Of a stretch of DNA of 64,000 bases, positions 30,733-40,095 are shown piece by piece. Source of the stretch: WQXF01 sp031553615 (GTDB taxonomy: Bacteria > Bacillota > Clostridia > Christensenellales > Aristaeellaceae); the NCBI GenBank assembly GCA_031553615.1, contig JAVBLJ010000001.1:1-64000 (forward strand), read 5' to 3'. The position numbers and the translations under genes are program-made. Under the pieces are notes generated by a model that was given only the letters and a program-made list of their open reading frames with translations, was not told the DNA's origin and searched no databases. Position 1 is the stretch's first letter. Each line of letters opens with the position of its first letter.

Positions 30733-33700
30733 ACGATACCTCGCTATTGGAAGGTGAAGCGCCGTGATGGGCGGCCGGCGTGCCGGGCTGCGCATCCGTC
30801 GCTGCGGAGGCGGCTTCCATGAGGGCCATTTCGGCGGCAAATTCCTCGGCGAACTCGGGCGGAATTTCGTCGTCATCGAAGGTGTGATCGTCGAGGGCGG
30901 TGCGGGGCGCGACTACCTCGCGCATATCGCGCGCGGCCTCGATGGCCGATTCCGCCACGGCCCGCTCGGCAGGTTTTACGGGCGGGGAAGGCGCGGCCTT
31001 TTCGGCGATTGGCACCGGGGCCTCGGGCGCAATGACGGGGGCGGTGATCGCGCCGGGCAGCTCGAACAGCATCTGCTCCACCAGCTCCTGCGCGCGGCGG
31101 TAATCGAAGGCCTGCAGGAAGGCGTGCAGCTGATTGTACTTTTCGCGATCGGCATGGCCGCAGGCGCGCAGCACGGTGAACTGCTCCTGCACATCGGTAT
31201 ATTGGAAGGCCGCCAGCAGATCGCGGATGTTTTCGAGCAGGCGCTGCTCTTCGGGTTTGGTGATCGCAGCGATATCGCAGCGGTTGAGCGCCTCGCGCAG
31301 CGCATCGCGGAAGCGATTGAGCGCCGTGGAGAGCGAGCGGATGTTTTCGCGCACGAAGGCCGAATCGTTATCCTCCAGCGAACGGTAGAAGAGCTTTGCG
31401 CGCGTGCTGAGCGACACTTCGCCGATGTTCGCCAGCAGATCGCGCAGATGGGCGAGCGGAATCAGCAGCGCTTTTTGGCGCGATGCGCGGTGGACGCAGG
31501 CGGATACGCGCTCGGTCAGCGGGGCCAGCCGGTTCAGCGCGTCCTGCAGCTCCATCAGGTACGCATCGATCGCCTCAATGTGCTCGTTGGCCAGCAGGCT
31601 CTCGGTGCGGGTCAGCAAAAGCGGGGTCAGCGCCTGGCTGATCTGCTGCAGGCGCGCCTGCAGGTAGCCATTTTGCGTAGAGGTCTGCCGCGCGCCCAGG
31701 CACTTCTCGGGCGGCAGGTAGGTGCTAAGCAGCTGGCTCAGCTTGGGCAGCTCGATGGGCTTGGCAAGCATGTCCTGCACGCCAGCCTTCAAAAACAGCT
31801 TGCGCGATTCGGGCATTACGTTGGCCGAAAGCATCAGCACCACCTGGGAGGCGTAGGGCCCGCCCAAGGCGCGAATGGCGCGCACGGTGTCCACGCCATC
31901 CATGCCGGGCATGATGTGATCCACAAACACGATATCGTAGGGCGCGCTTTCCAGCTTGGCAATGCCCTGCTCGCCGCTGGTGGCGGTATCCACCGCAATG
32001 CCGTAGAGCTTGAGCAGGTTGGCGGCGACCATCAGGTTTACGTCGTTATCGTCGATGAGCAGCACGCGCACGCCCTTGGTTTGGAAGATGCATTCGCGCA
32101 CCTGCTGGATGGGGGTGGGCGCTTTCTCGGTCTGCGCATCGTTGAGCACGGCGCTCATGGTCATGATGTGCAGCGGATGGAAGATCACGCGGTCGCTCAT
32201 GCGGATATAGGCGGTCAGCGTGGTGGCCGGATCGACCAGCAGCGCGCGCTGGCAAGCGGCCGGGGTGGGCTGGCGAATCCAGGCGTAGGCCGCTTCGGAG
32301 GAAAGATCGAGCAGCATGTGGGTGTAGCCCTCGGCCTCGGTGGGCACGCTGCGCACCGCCTTGACCTTGAGCCGCGCCGCCATCTCGATGGCGTTTTCGT
32401 AGAACTCCTTGTGGTCGCTGCAGATGAGCAGGCGCTTCTCCCGCGCGCCGGGTACGGCGGCGATGGGCGCATCGTTGACCACTTGCTGCGCGATGCTGAA
32501 GGCGAAGGTGGTGCCTTGGCCCACCTCGCTGCGCACGCTGAGCTCGCTGTGCATCAGCTCCACCAAGCGGCGGCTGATGGCCAGGCCCAGGCCGGTGCCC
32601 TGGCGGTTGTGGGCGCGGGTGGCATCGAGCTGCTCAAACAGGCCAAACAGCTTGGCGAGCTGTTCGGGGGGGATGCCCATGCCGGTATCGGACACCTCGA
32701 AATGCAGGGTGAGCTGGTTATCGCGGTAGAGGCGCTGCACGTTGAGCGTCACCGAGCCGTGATCGGTAAACTTCACGGCATTGCCTAGCAGATTGAGCAG
32801 CACCTGGCGGATGCGCCCGCTGTCGCCAATCATGGTCTTGGGAATCTCCGGATCGACCTGGGTGATGAAGGCGAGGCCGCGCTCCCGCGCTCGCATGCTG
32901 ATGACCGACACCACATCGTGGAACATGCTGGGGAAATCATACCGCTCCTCGTAGAGCTCCAGCTTGCCTGCCTCGATCTTGCTGATATCGAGTATATCGT
33001 TGATTAGCCCCAGCAGATTTTGGGAAGCCAGCTTGATATTTTCGGCCTGCATGTACTCGGTGGGGCCCAGCTGTTCGCTGAGCAGCAGCATATCGGCCAT
33101 GCCGGAAATGGCGTGCATGGGCGTGCGGATTTCGTGGCTCATGCTGGCTAGGAAGTCGCTCTTTACTTTATCCGCCGCGCCCAAATCCTCCTGGGTTTCC
33201 TGCAGCGCGTCGGCCAGGTTTTGCGCGCGGTTGATCACCACCTGAGCCTCGGTTTGTATCTGCCGCAGGCTCAGCGCAAACAGCCAGCCGGTTACCAGCG
33301 TTGCCCCGTAGAGCAGCGCGGCGCGCAGCCGGATGGCGGGCACAAGCACGACCTCGGCCACCCCGCCCACCACGGCGAGCAGCGTAAACATCATCAGCCA
33401 GCGACGGCCCTCCTTGCCCTCGGCGGTCAGCGAGGCCAGCACCGGCGCGAGCAAGGACAGCGAAGCGGCGGTCATGCCCTGCGGGCAGCCACCGACACCC
33501 CATTGCAGCGCGTGGGGATAGAGCAGAAGAAGGGTCAGCAGCGCGCGCATCGCACCGGGCTTGCGGCTCCAGGCGGCAACGCGCGCACTCAAGCCCAGCA
33601 GCAGGCCTGCGCACAGCAGCAGCAGCAGCCCGGGGATGGTGTTTTGCCGCCAAGCAAGCGGCGCGCAACAAACAAGCGCCTGTACGGCGTTGCCCACGCA

Positions 33701-33802
33701 AGCCAACCGAAGCCAACGGGCGCGCAACGAGTTCGGCTCACCGGGCTGGGAGGCGGAAAGCGAAGCGGCTTCCTCCTCCGCACGGGGGAGCTTCAGTGAC
33801 AC
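30725..33802 (-). CDS. Hybrid sensor histidine kinase with receiver domain
   Basis: 1025 residues from GTG 33802. About six membrane helices (residues 30-180) form the sensor without a large outside loop. The HisKA domain has His223 in FLASMSHEIRTPMH; HATPase has NLLGNAVKFTD, DTGMGIP and GTGLGLAISRRLVE. A degenerate receiver-like stretch follows, then a full receiver with LIDDND and Asp628 in IVFVDHIMPGMDG. The remaining 300 residues are helical and acidic with no canonical HPt motif. GTG 33802 has aaaggag 9-12 bases upstream; the longer frame from ATG 33859 has none. It would signal to the HD-GYP protein it overlaps. Confidence 0.92.
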   Translation of the reverse strand: MSLKLPRAEEEAASLSASQPGEPNSLRARWLRLACVGNAVQALVCCAPLAWRQNTIPGLLLLLCAGLLLGLSARVAAWSRKPGAMRALLTLLLLYPHALQWGVGGCPQGMTAASLSLLAPVLASLTAEGKEGRRWLMMFTLLAVVGGVAEVVLVPAIRLRAALLYGATLVTGWLFALSLRQIQTEAQVVINRAQNLADALQETQEDLGAADKVKSDFLASMSHEIRTPMHAISGMADMLLLSEQLGPTEYMQAENIKLASQNLLGLINDILDISKIEAGKLELYEERYDFPSMFHDVVSVISMRARERGLAFITQVDPEIPKTMIGDSGRIRQVLLNLLGNAVKFTDHGSVTLNVQRLYRDNQLTLHFEVSDTGMGIPPEQLAKLFGLFEQLDATRAHNRQGTGLGLAISRRLVELMHSELSVRSEVGQGTTFAFSIAQQVVNDAPIAAVPGAREKRLLICSDHKEFYENAIEMAARLKVKAVRSVPTEAEGYTHMLLDLSSEAAYAWIRQPTPAACQRALLVDPATTLTAYIRMSDRVIFHPLHIMTMSAVLNDAQTEKAPTPIQQVRECIFQTKGVRVLLIDDNDVNLMVAANLLKLYGIAVDTATSGEQGIAKLESAPYDIVFVDHIMPGMDGVDTVRAIRALGGPYASQVVLMLSANVMPESRKLFLKAGVQDMLAKPIELPKLSQLLSTYLPPEKCLGARQTSTQNGYLQARLQQISQALTPLLLTRTESLLANEHIEAIDAYLMELQDALNRLAPLTERVSACVHRASRQKALLIPLAHLRDLLANIGEVSLSTRAKLFYRSLEDNDSAFVRENIRSLSTALNRFRDALREALNRCDIAAITKPEEQRLLENIRDLLAAFQYTDVQEQFTVLRACGHADREKYNQLHAFLQAFDYRRAQELVEQMLFELPGAITAPVIAPEAPVPIAEKAAPSPPVKPAERAVAESAIEAARDMREVVAPRTALDDHTFDDDEIPPEFAEEFAAEMALMEAASAATDAQPGTPAAHHGASPSNSEVSYV

Positions 33803-34012
33803 TATGCAGCGCTCCTTTCTGGGGATAAGGCAGATTTCTTTTCGTCTGTAACGGCCCATTTGGGCGACCTATTCGCGCGACTATCGCGCAAGCTTTTGTA
33901 GCGTCTTTGCGGCGTCTTTGCAGTGCCTTTATAACGCCTTCTTTGGCATCTTTCGCACGATCTTTGGAAGGAAGGAGCACAAAAAAACCGGACGAACCGA
34001 GATTTTAGAGAT

Positions 34013-34041
34013 ATTATAGCATATATCTTCGCATCATGAAA
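34013..34041 (-). promoter_or_regulatory. Promoter of the hybrid kinase operon
   Basis: On the minus strand TTTCAT, 17-bp spacer, TATAAT. The leader of about 205 bases (33803-34005) contains a degenerate 10-11-bp repeat of gcgtctttgc (about 33898-33965). Confidence 0.55.
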
Positions 34042-34094
34042 CCCTTTATTCTGCAATATCGGTTACTTTTTACAGCTTTTATTGATAGTGCGGA

Positions 34095-34123
34095 TTGACG
34101 CAACGAAAAATGGTTTGTATAAT
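34095..34123 (+). promoter_or_regulatory. Promoter of the CstA-like gene
   Basis: TTGACG, 17-bp spacer, TATAAT, followed by a leader of about 125 bases to ATG 34255. Divergent from the kinase promoter. Confidence 0.85.
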
Positions 34124-34254
34124 GTTAACATCACGTGCCAATAGGGCGCTGCTTTTCGCACAAAACGATCGCGTTTTGATTCTATTTCCGTTTTGATTCT
34201 ATGTACCGTACAGATGCCACGTACCAAAGCTGTGTGCCGAAGGAGGGTCCGCCC

Positions 34255-36060
34255 ATGTTGGCGAGCGTTTGGCTGGCGACCGCCGGGGTTTGTTTGATGT
34301 TGTGGTACCTGCTGTGGCGCGGGCCGCTGCGCCGCGCGTTGGGCGTGGACCCGGACCGCATCGCGCTGGGCGACCGTGCGGGCCGGTTGCTACCCTCCTG
34401 GCTGCTGTTGGCCGGGCAGGTGACGGTGCTGGTGGGCATGGCCCCACTTTATAGCGTGGCGCTGCTGCTGCGCTATGGCATTACGCCCGCGCTGCTCTGG
34501 ACCGTGCTGGGTGCCATGCTGCTTTCGGCCTTGCCCTACCTGGCCATGCAATGGGCCACCCTGCGCGCCGAGGGCAAGAACGTGGGCGCATTGATGTACG
34601 CACACCTGGGCGGACGGGGCAAGCAGCTGCTCTCTGTCACGGGTTGGCTGCTCTCCGTGCTCATGCTGGCCATGATGGTGCAGGTGATCGCCTCGAACTG
34701 GGATAGCCAGCCGCAGGTGCTGCGCGCCGAGGATTACATCAGCGATGCGGACACCTTCCAAACCGTGCAGGAGAGCGCCGAGAAGGGCACCCAGCTGGAT
34801 ATTACGCCCTACATGGATTCCCAGGCATTCGAACAGGCGAAGCGCAACCTGGATTGGGAGGCGGAGCAGCGCAGCGTCGCCGCCACCGCCACCATCGGGC
34901 TGGTGGTGCTCTCCGCGCTGTACGGCCTGCTGCTGTTCCGGCTCAAGCGCCAACCGCTGCTGGCCACCGTGCTGGCGGTGATCGGCCTGGGCTGCGTGGT
35001 ATGGCTGAGCACGCTTTTCCCGCTCGCCCTCGCCCCCGATTATCTTACCTATATTCTGCTCGGCTTCGCGCTGGTTTCGGCGCTGCTGCCCGGGCACTGG
35101 TTCAGCGCGCCGCGGGACACCCTGGTGGGTGTGCTGACGCTGGGCATGGCGGGCGTCTGCCTGGGCGCGACGCTGTTTGCGCCGGTCAAGGTGACCCAGC
35201 CTACGTTTGTGGGCTGGAGCATCAAGAACGGCGGCGATTTGCTGCCCTTCCTATTCATGAGCACCATGGCCGGCGGCGCGAACGCCGTGTACCTGCTCTC
35301 CACCGCGCAGCGCGCTTCGCGCTTTGAGCTGCGCGAGAAGGACGGGTACTCGGTGGTGTTCGGCGGCACGCTAGCCGCGGCGTTCGTGGGGGCGGCGGTG
35401 GTGATCGCGGTGGGCCAATACGCGCAGCTTCCGCTCAACGCGCTGCACGGCGTAACCGACGCGCCCCGGCTGCTGTTGGGCGCGGTGACCACCCTGCTGA
35501 CCGCAACCGGGCTGCCACTGCAGTGGGCTTACCTATGGGTGATGCTGGTGTGCATCGGCTGTGCGCTGGGCGCGCTGGAGATGGCGGTGCGGCTGGGTAC
35601 TTCGCTGATGCACGGCATCTACTTCAACCAGAGCATGCCGCCGCGCGCTTTCTCCATGGATCGCCTGCTGGCCGCCTTCATCACGGTGGTGGCCGCGCTG
35701 CTGGTTTCCAGCGGGGATTTCTGGACGCTGTGGCCGCTGTTTGGGGCGGTGTCGCTGGGCGTGTGCGCCGTGGCGATGCTGCCGGTGATCGTTTGGCTGC
35801 GCGCCAGCGGCCGCCCTGTATGGCGCTGGCTGAGCCTGGTTTCGGCGGTGCTGGCTGTGTTTTCGCTGATCTGCCTGGTGTTTTCCACCCTGGCGCAGAT
35901 CACCCCTTCCAACAACAACCTGCTCTCCAACGGTTCGCTTATCCTCCACATCGTGGTGGCGCTGCTGCTGCTGGCCACCATGATCCATGCGCTGACCGGG
36001 GTGGGCCGCCCTGCGCGCGAGATGCCGCCGATACGCGGCTCGCAATCCATCGCCGAGTAG
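34255..36060 (+). CDS. CstA-like multi-pass membrane protein (divergent)
   Basis: 601 residues with 14 or more hydrophobic helices. The order of features recalls the carbon-starvation protein CstA family (peptide or pyruvate uptake): an early short-helix segment ending in SWLLLAGQVTVLVGMAPLY, a SNWDS region, then ALLPGHWFSAPRDTL and a FLFMSTMAGGANAVYLLSTAQR segment at the position of CstA's conserved substrate segment. Several hallmark residues differ, and an extracellular insert (about 165-215) is present. It may be a distinct branch or another transporter. ATG 34255 has aaggaggg 7-14 bases upstream. Its stop is 42 bases before the AEC gene. Confidence 0.55.
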   Translation: MLASVWLATAGVCLMLWYLLWRGPLRRALGVDPDRIALGDRAGRLLPSWLLLAGQVTVLVGMAPLYSVALLLRYGITPALLWTVLGAMLLSALPYLAMQWATLRAEGKNVGALMYAHLGGRGKQLLSVTGWLLSVLMLAMMVQVIASNWDSQPQVLRAEDYISDADTFQTVQESAEKGTQLDITPYMDSQAFEQAKRNLDWEAEQRSVAATATIGLVVLSALYGLLLFRLKRQPLLATVLAVIGLGCVVWLSTLFPLALAPDYLTYILLGFALVSALLPGHWFSAPRDTLVGVLTLGMAGVCLGATLFAPVKVTQPTFVGWSIKNGGDLLPFLFMSTMAGGANAVYLLSTAQRASRFELREKDGYSVVFGGTLAAAFVGAAVVIAVGQYAQLPLNALHGVTDAPRLLLGAVTTLLTATGLPLQWAYLWVMLVCIGCALGALEMAVRLGTSLMHGIYFNQSMPPRAFSMDRLLAAFITVVAALLVSSGDFWTLWPLFGAVSLGVCAVAMLPVIVWLRASGRPVWRWLSLVSAVLAVFSLICLVFSTLAQITPSNNNLLSNGSLILHIVVALLLLATMIHALTGVGRPAREMPPIRGSQSIAE

Positions 36061-36102
36061 GGGCTTCGGCCCGTCTCATCCTAAATTTTTCGGAGGTTAC
36101 TG

Positions 36103-37023
36103 ATGCTGGACGCGCTCATCAATTCCTTGGTGCTGCTGGCCATGATTGCGCTGGGCTATCTTCTCAAGCGCAGGGGCGTGATCGGCTCGCAGCACCGCAA
36201 GCTGTTCCTTTCGCTCATCCTCAATATCACCATGCCCTGCGCCATCATCGCGGGGTTCGATATGCGGCTGAACATCGGCGAGCTGCTTACGCCTTTTTTT
36301 ATTGGCTGCGGGGCCTGCTTGCTGCTCAACGTGCTGGCCATCGTCACCACGCGGGGCCAGCCCGGACAATCGCGGGCGCTGACGCTGCTGATGTCCTGCG
36401 GGTTCCTGATCGCGGTGTTCACCATCCCGTTTGTGCAGGCCAACATGCCCTATGCGTTCATGGCCATGGCCGCGTTTGACGTGGCGCAAAGCCTGTTCAA
36501 CATGGGTTTCAACTACGTTACCTCCCAGGCGCTGGCCCGGGGCCGCGATTCCGCCGAGCGGCTTTCGCCGGGTGCGCTGCTGCGCAATGTGCTGCGTTCC
36601 GCGCCGCTCATGACCTACCTGGGCCTGCTGGCCCTGCGCGCGCTGGGCCTATCTTTGCCCGGATTCGTGCTCAACTTCACCGGCAAGGTCGGCGGCGCTA
36701 ACGTGTTCCTGGGCATGCTGTTCATCGGGCTGGTGCTCGATCTGCGCCTGGAGCGCAGCATGCTCCGCCAGCTCGGACACATCCTCTCCATCCGCTATGG
36801 CGTGGCGCTTGGGGTATCGCTGCTGTGCTTCTTTGTGCTGCGCATCGACCCTACCTACGCCAAGGTCATCACCCTGGGCTTGCTCACCCCGGTATCCAAC
36901 GCCTCCATGGCCTACAGCGAGGAGTTGGGCTGCGATTCCAAACTTTACGGTGCAGTATCCTCCCTATCGTTCGTCATCGGCATCATCACGTTTTCGGCGT
37001 TGTTCATGCTTTGGGGCGTTTAG
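36103..37023 (+). CDS. AEC family transporter (auxin-efflux-carrier superfamily)
   Basis: 306 residues, ten predicted helices in two inverted halves. MLDALINSLVLLAMIALGYL and RRGVIGSQHRKLFLSLILNITMPC are the family opening (LxxxGYxxRR..I). The second half has LLTPVSNASMAYSEELGCDS. These carriers move organic acids (malate, lactate) or unknown anions. ATG 36103 has cggagg 6 bases upstream. It follows the CstA-like gene on the same strand and probably shares its transcript. Confidence 0.88.
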   Translation: MLDALINSLVLLAMIALGYLLKRRGVIGSQHRKLFLSLILNITMPCAIIAGFDMRLNIGELLTPFFIGCGACLLLNVLAIVTTRGQPGQSRALTLLMSCGFLIAVFTIPFVQANMPYAFMAMAAFDVAQSLFNMGFNYVTSQALARGRDSAERLSPGALLRNVLRSAPLMTYLGLLALRALGLSLPGFVLNFTGKVGGANVFLGMLFIGLVLDLRLERSMLRQLGHILSIRYGVALGVSLLCFFVLRIDPTYAKVITLGLLTPVSNASMAYSEELGCDSKLYGAVSSLSFVIGIITFSALFMLWGV

Positions 37024-37109
37024 CGCGGGCTTGTTCCGAGCAGCCATTTCGCACGCTCATTCCGAGTTTACAGTTACATTAAGTAAGAAAACGAAGGGGA
37101 GGGAGCGCG

Positions 37110-39614
37110 TTGCTCGCTGTTGGGATGCTCCTGCTCTACCTGCTGGCGGGCTGCGTGATCATGCGCTGCCAGCTGCCCTGCAAGCGGCCGGTGGTTCGGC
37201 TGTGGCTGGGCTGTTCGCTGGGCATTTTGCTGCTGATGTGGCTGCCTGCGATATTTGCGTTCTTCTTCCGCTTTAGCGAGATTGCGCACCTGTATGCGGT
37301 GGGTGCGCTGGCTGCGCTGATGGTGCTGGCTTGGTTGTTCCGGGACCGGCAGCCGACCGCGCGATGGGGCCGCGAGGATTCCAACATCGTGGTGCTGTGG
37401 CTATGCGTGGTGCTGCCGTTGGTGGTGCTGGGCGGTTGGCTGCAGCATACCCACGTTCTGCGCCCAGAGGAGGGCACCCTGCACGTGGGTCAGGCCACGT
37501 ATGGCGACCTGAACCTGCACCTGGGCATCGCCACCAGCCTGCGCAACGCGGCATTCCCGCCCGAGTACTCCATACTGCCCGGCGTGCAGCTCAGCTACCC
37601 CTTCCTTGGGGATTCGCTGAGCACCTCGCTGCTGCTATTCGGCCTGCCGCTGCGCTGGGCGATCATCGTGCCCGGCACACTGATGATGGCGCTGGTGTTC
37701 ACCGGGTACCTGCTGTTGGCCCGCTCGGTGCTGGGCAAGCGCAATTGGCTGGTCATCCTGGCGATGCTGCTGTTCTTTATCAATGGCGGTTTGGGGTTCC
37801 TTTACGATTTCGACATGGCGGGCAGGGATTTTTCCCGCATACAGGAGATATTCTCCGGCTTCTACAAGACCCCGGCCAACCAGCCCGATTTCAACCTGCG
37901 CTGGTCGAACGTGATCGTCGATCTTATGCTGCCGCAGCGCACGCTGTTGGCGGGGTGGACGCTGCTGCTACCCGCGCTTTATCTGCTGCATTCGGCCATA
38001 CTGACCCGCAAGCTGCGACAGTTTTTTTGCACAGCGGTGTTTGCGGCCGCGCTTCCGCTGGTGCACACCCATTCGTTCCTGGCCTTGGGCCTGTGCAGCG
38101 CGGGCTGGATGATCTGCGCACTGGTGCAGCCTCGCAACCGCGATATCCCCGAGCACGTGGTGCTGACCCGCCGAATGTGGCAGATACTGGGCTTCCTGCT
38201 GTTTGTGGCGGCGGCGCTGACCGCCGAGCCCTGGCCCAAGGTGGCGCTGGGTATTTGCGCCGCCGGATGGCTGTTTTGCGCGCTCTTGCTGGCGCGAAAC
38301 ACCACGATGCGTTGGGTGATGCTGGTGGGCTGCGGGCTGTGCGCCGCGTTGGCGGTGCTGTTCGCATTGGATAGTGCGCCGAAGCCGCTGCCCGTCACCC
38401 CGCTCACCTTCTGCCTGGCCAGCGGTGCGCTCTGCCTGCTTCTGCAGGCGCTGGGCCGCAATGCGTGGTGGCAGCCCCTGCCCGAGCACGATGCGGACAA
38501 TCGCCGCAGGGTATTGGCCGGAGGCGCGCTTTACCTGTTCATTACGCTGGTGCTGGCGCTTCCGCAGCTGCTCAAGTTCGCTGTGCCGCAAACCTTGGAG
38601 GGCGGTTCGCTGCGTATTCAGCTCAATTGGGTCAACAACAGCCGGAACCTGGGCATGATCGACGGCTACCTGTGGTTCTGGATCAAGAACGTGGGCCCGG
38701 CGTTCCTGCTGCTGCTCTGCGCCATGCTGGATGCCGACCGCCGCCGCGCCGCGCTGGCATCCGGAGCGTTCGCCATCTACCTGGTGGCCGAAATCGTGCT
38801 TTTCCAGCCCAACGAATATGACAACAACAAGCTGCTCTACGTGTGGTACATGATCGGCGCGCTGCTGGTGGCCGATTATGTGGGCGTGATTTGGGAGCGG
38901 CTGGAGGGGTTGCGCGGCCGATACGTGCTCGCGGCGGGATTCGTGATTCTATCGGTGACCTCGGGGGGGCTCAGCATCGCGCGCGAGGTGGTTAGCGACT
39001 ATCAGCTGTTCTCCGAGGATGCGGTCGCCTGCGCTGAATTTGCGGAAAAGGAGACCCCGGCCGAGGCCGTGTTCATCACGGGCGAAAGCCACGTCAATCC
39101 GGTAGCCGCGCTTGCCGGGCGGCGCATCGTATGTGGGCCCGACCTATACCTCTACTTCCACGGCCTCGATTACGCCGAAAACAACAAGGATTGCGTTCGC
39201 TTCTACAACGATCCGGCAAACAACCTGGACGTTTTGGAAAAGTACGGGGTAGATTACATACTGCTGGGGGACAACGAATACGGCGAGTACGAGGTGGACA
39301 AAACCGCCTTCGATGCGCTGTTTACCCCGGTGTTCGTGCAGGGGATGTACACGGTATATTCCACGGCCCGGGATGCCGAGATGCCGGCGGGCCCTACCAC
39401 TATCCCCTGGTCGGCTGTGGAGGAAATGTGGCCGGCCTCCACCGAGGAGCCTTCCGCGCAGCCCACCCAGAAAGCTACCGCGCAGCCCACGCAGGAGCCT
39501 ACGCCTACCGCACAGCCCACGCAAGAGGCAACCCCGCAGCCAACGCAGGTGCCGACCGTCGCACCCAACCTGGAGCCCGGCTCGCTGTTTGCGCCTTGGC
39601 CCTCCAATCCCTAG
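37110..39614 (+). CDS. Large multi-pass membrane protein, GT-C-like, with Thr/Pro/Gln tail
   Basis: 834 residues: about 12-14 helices to residue 640, an extracytoplasmic domain (about 640-760), then a tail of repeats such as SAQPTQKATAQPTQEPTP ending VAPNLEPGS. The arrangement of long luminal loops resembles polyprenyl-sugar-using membrane glycosyltransferases, but no decisive motif was recognised and family membership is open. TTG 37110 is the start, with ggggaggga 6-8 bases upstream. It follows the AEC gene by 86 bases. The tail could cross the wall or be glycosylated (inference). Confidence 0.6.
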   Translation: MLAVGMLLLYLLAGCVIMRCQLPCKRPVVRLWLGCSLGILLLMWLPAIFAFFFRFSEIAHLYAVGALAALMVLAWLFRDRQPTARWGREDSNIVVLWLCVVLPLVVLGGWLQHTHVLRPEEGTLHVGQATYGDLNLHLGIATSLRNAAFPPEYSILPGVQLSYPFLGDSLSTSLLLFGLPLRWAIIVPGTLMMALVFTGYLLLARSVLGKRNWLVILAMLLFFINGGLGFLYDFDMAGRDFSRIQEIFSGFYKTPANQPDFNLRWSNVIVDLMLPQRTLLAGWTLLLPALYLLHSAILTRKLRQFFCTAVFAAALPLVHTHSFLALGLCSAGWMICALVQPRNRDIPEHVVLTRRMWQILGFLLFVAAALTAEPWPKVALGICAAGWLFCALLLARNTTMRWVMLVGCGLCAALAVLFALDSAPKPLPVTPLTFCLASGALCLLLQALGRNAWWQPLPEHDADNRRRVLAGGALYLFITLVLALPQLLKFAVPQTLEGGSLRIQLNWVNNSRNLGMIDGYLWFWIKNVGPAFLLLLCAMLDADRRRAALASGAFAIYLVAEIVLFQPNEYDNNKLLYVWYMIGALLVADYVGVIWERLEGLRGRYVLAAGFVILSVTSGGLSIAREVVSDYQLFSEDAVACAEFAEKETPAEAVFITGESHVNPVAALAGRRIVCGPDLYLYFHGLDYAENNKDCVRFYNDPANNLDVLEKYGVDYILLGDNEYGEYEVDKTAFDALFTPVFVQGMYTVYSTARDAEMPAGPTTIPWSAVEEMWPASTEEPSAQPTQKATAQPTQEPTPTAQPTQEATPQPTQVPTVAPNLEPGSLFAPWPSNP

Positions 39615-39670
39615 AGGGATCGGCTGTTGCGTGATTTGCCCTGATTTGCGAAAAAACTCCGCCGTCCCCC

Positions 39671-39699
39671 TTTACAGGCGCAGACGGTTGTGGTACAAT
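39671..39699 (+). promoter_or_regulatory. Promoter of tRNA-Ala
   Basis: TTTACA, 17-bp spacer, TACAAT, 13 bases before the tRNA. Confidence 0.85.
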
Positions 39700-39712
39700 A
39701 TGCTTCGTTCGC

Positions 39713-39788
39713 GGGGCATTAGCGCAGCTGGTAGCGCACCACAATGGCATTGTGGGGGTCAGGAGTTCGAATCTCCTATGCTCCACCA
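39713..39788 (+). tRNA. tRNA-Ala (anticodon GGC), CCA encoded
   Basis: Acceptor ggggcat/atgctcc with one G-T pair, D arm gcgc/gcgc, anticodon stem ccaca/tgtgg with loop atggcat (anticodon GGC at loop positions 3-5), T arm aggag ttcgaat ctcct, discriminator A and encoded CCA. Reads GCC/GCT codons. Single gene with its own promoter and terminator. Confidence 0.95.
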
Positions 39789-39826
39789 AAGCTTGTCTGA
39801 AACACGATTTTCAGGCAAGCTTTTTG
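39788..39826 (+). terminator. Intrinsic terminator of tRNA-Ala
   Basis: aagcttgtctgaaa pairs with ttttcaggcaagctt, one G-T pair, followed by a T run. Confidence 0.9.
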
Positions 39827-39861
39827 CATACTGCGCAAGTTTTCCGCTTTGGCGGCTACTT

Positions 39862-40026
39862 ATACCCATTCCAACTACGTTTTGCCACAATCCAGCGGAT
39901 CTTTTTCCAATCGGCGCTGTCGTGCCTCGGTCAGCGTAGCTGCTGGCTACGCCTCCCGCAGGTTCCTAGTCATTCGCAAAAACCTTCCGCGATCTATTGC
40001 GTGAAATCTAACGAGGAATAGTATTA
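39862..40026. repeat. R1 repeat, copy D (hybrid alpha/beta ends)
   Basis: Left half has the alpha end (atacccattccaactacgtt) and the R1 centre. The right half switches to the beta type (ttccgcgatctattgcgtga then aaatctaacgaggaatagta). It links the two end types in one element. Confidence 0.88.
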
Positions 40027-40095
40027 GCGGCATGAAGAAGCACGGAATGAGGCGGACGCCGTGTTGCGAAGCCGGACTACGAAAGGAAAAATCGT

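Noticed and set aside
30764..32788. 674-residue open frame on the plus strand opposite the hybrid kinase
   Set aside because: It mirrors the kinase frame in GC-rich DNA, has no ribosome site, and its protein is Gly/His/Arg-rich without family motifs.
33803..33859. 19-residue extension of the hybrid kinase from ATG 33859
   Set aside because: No ribosome site there, whereas GTG 33802 has aaaggag at good distance.
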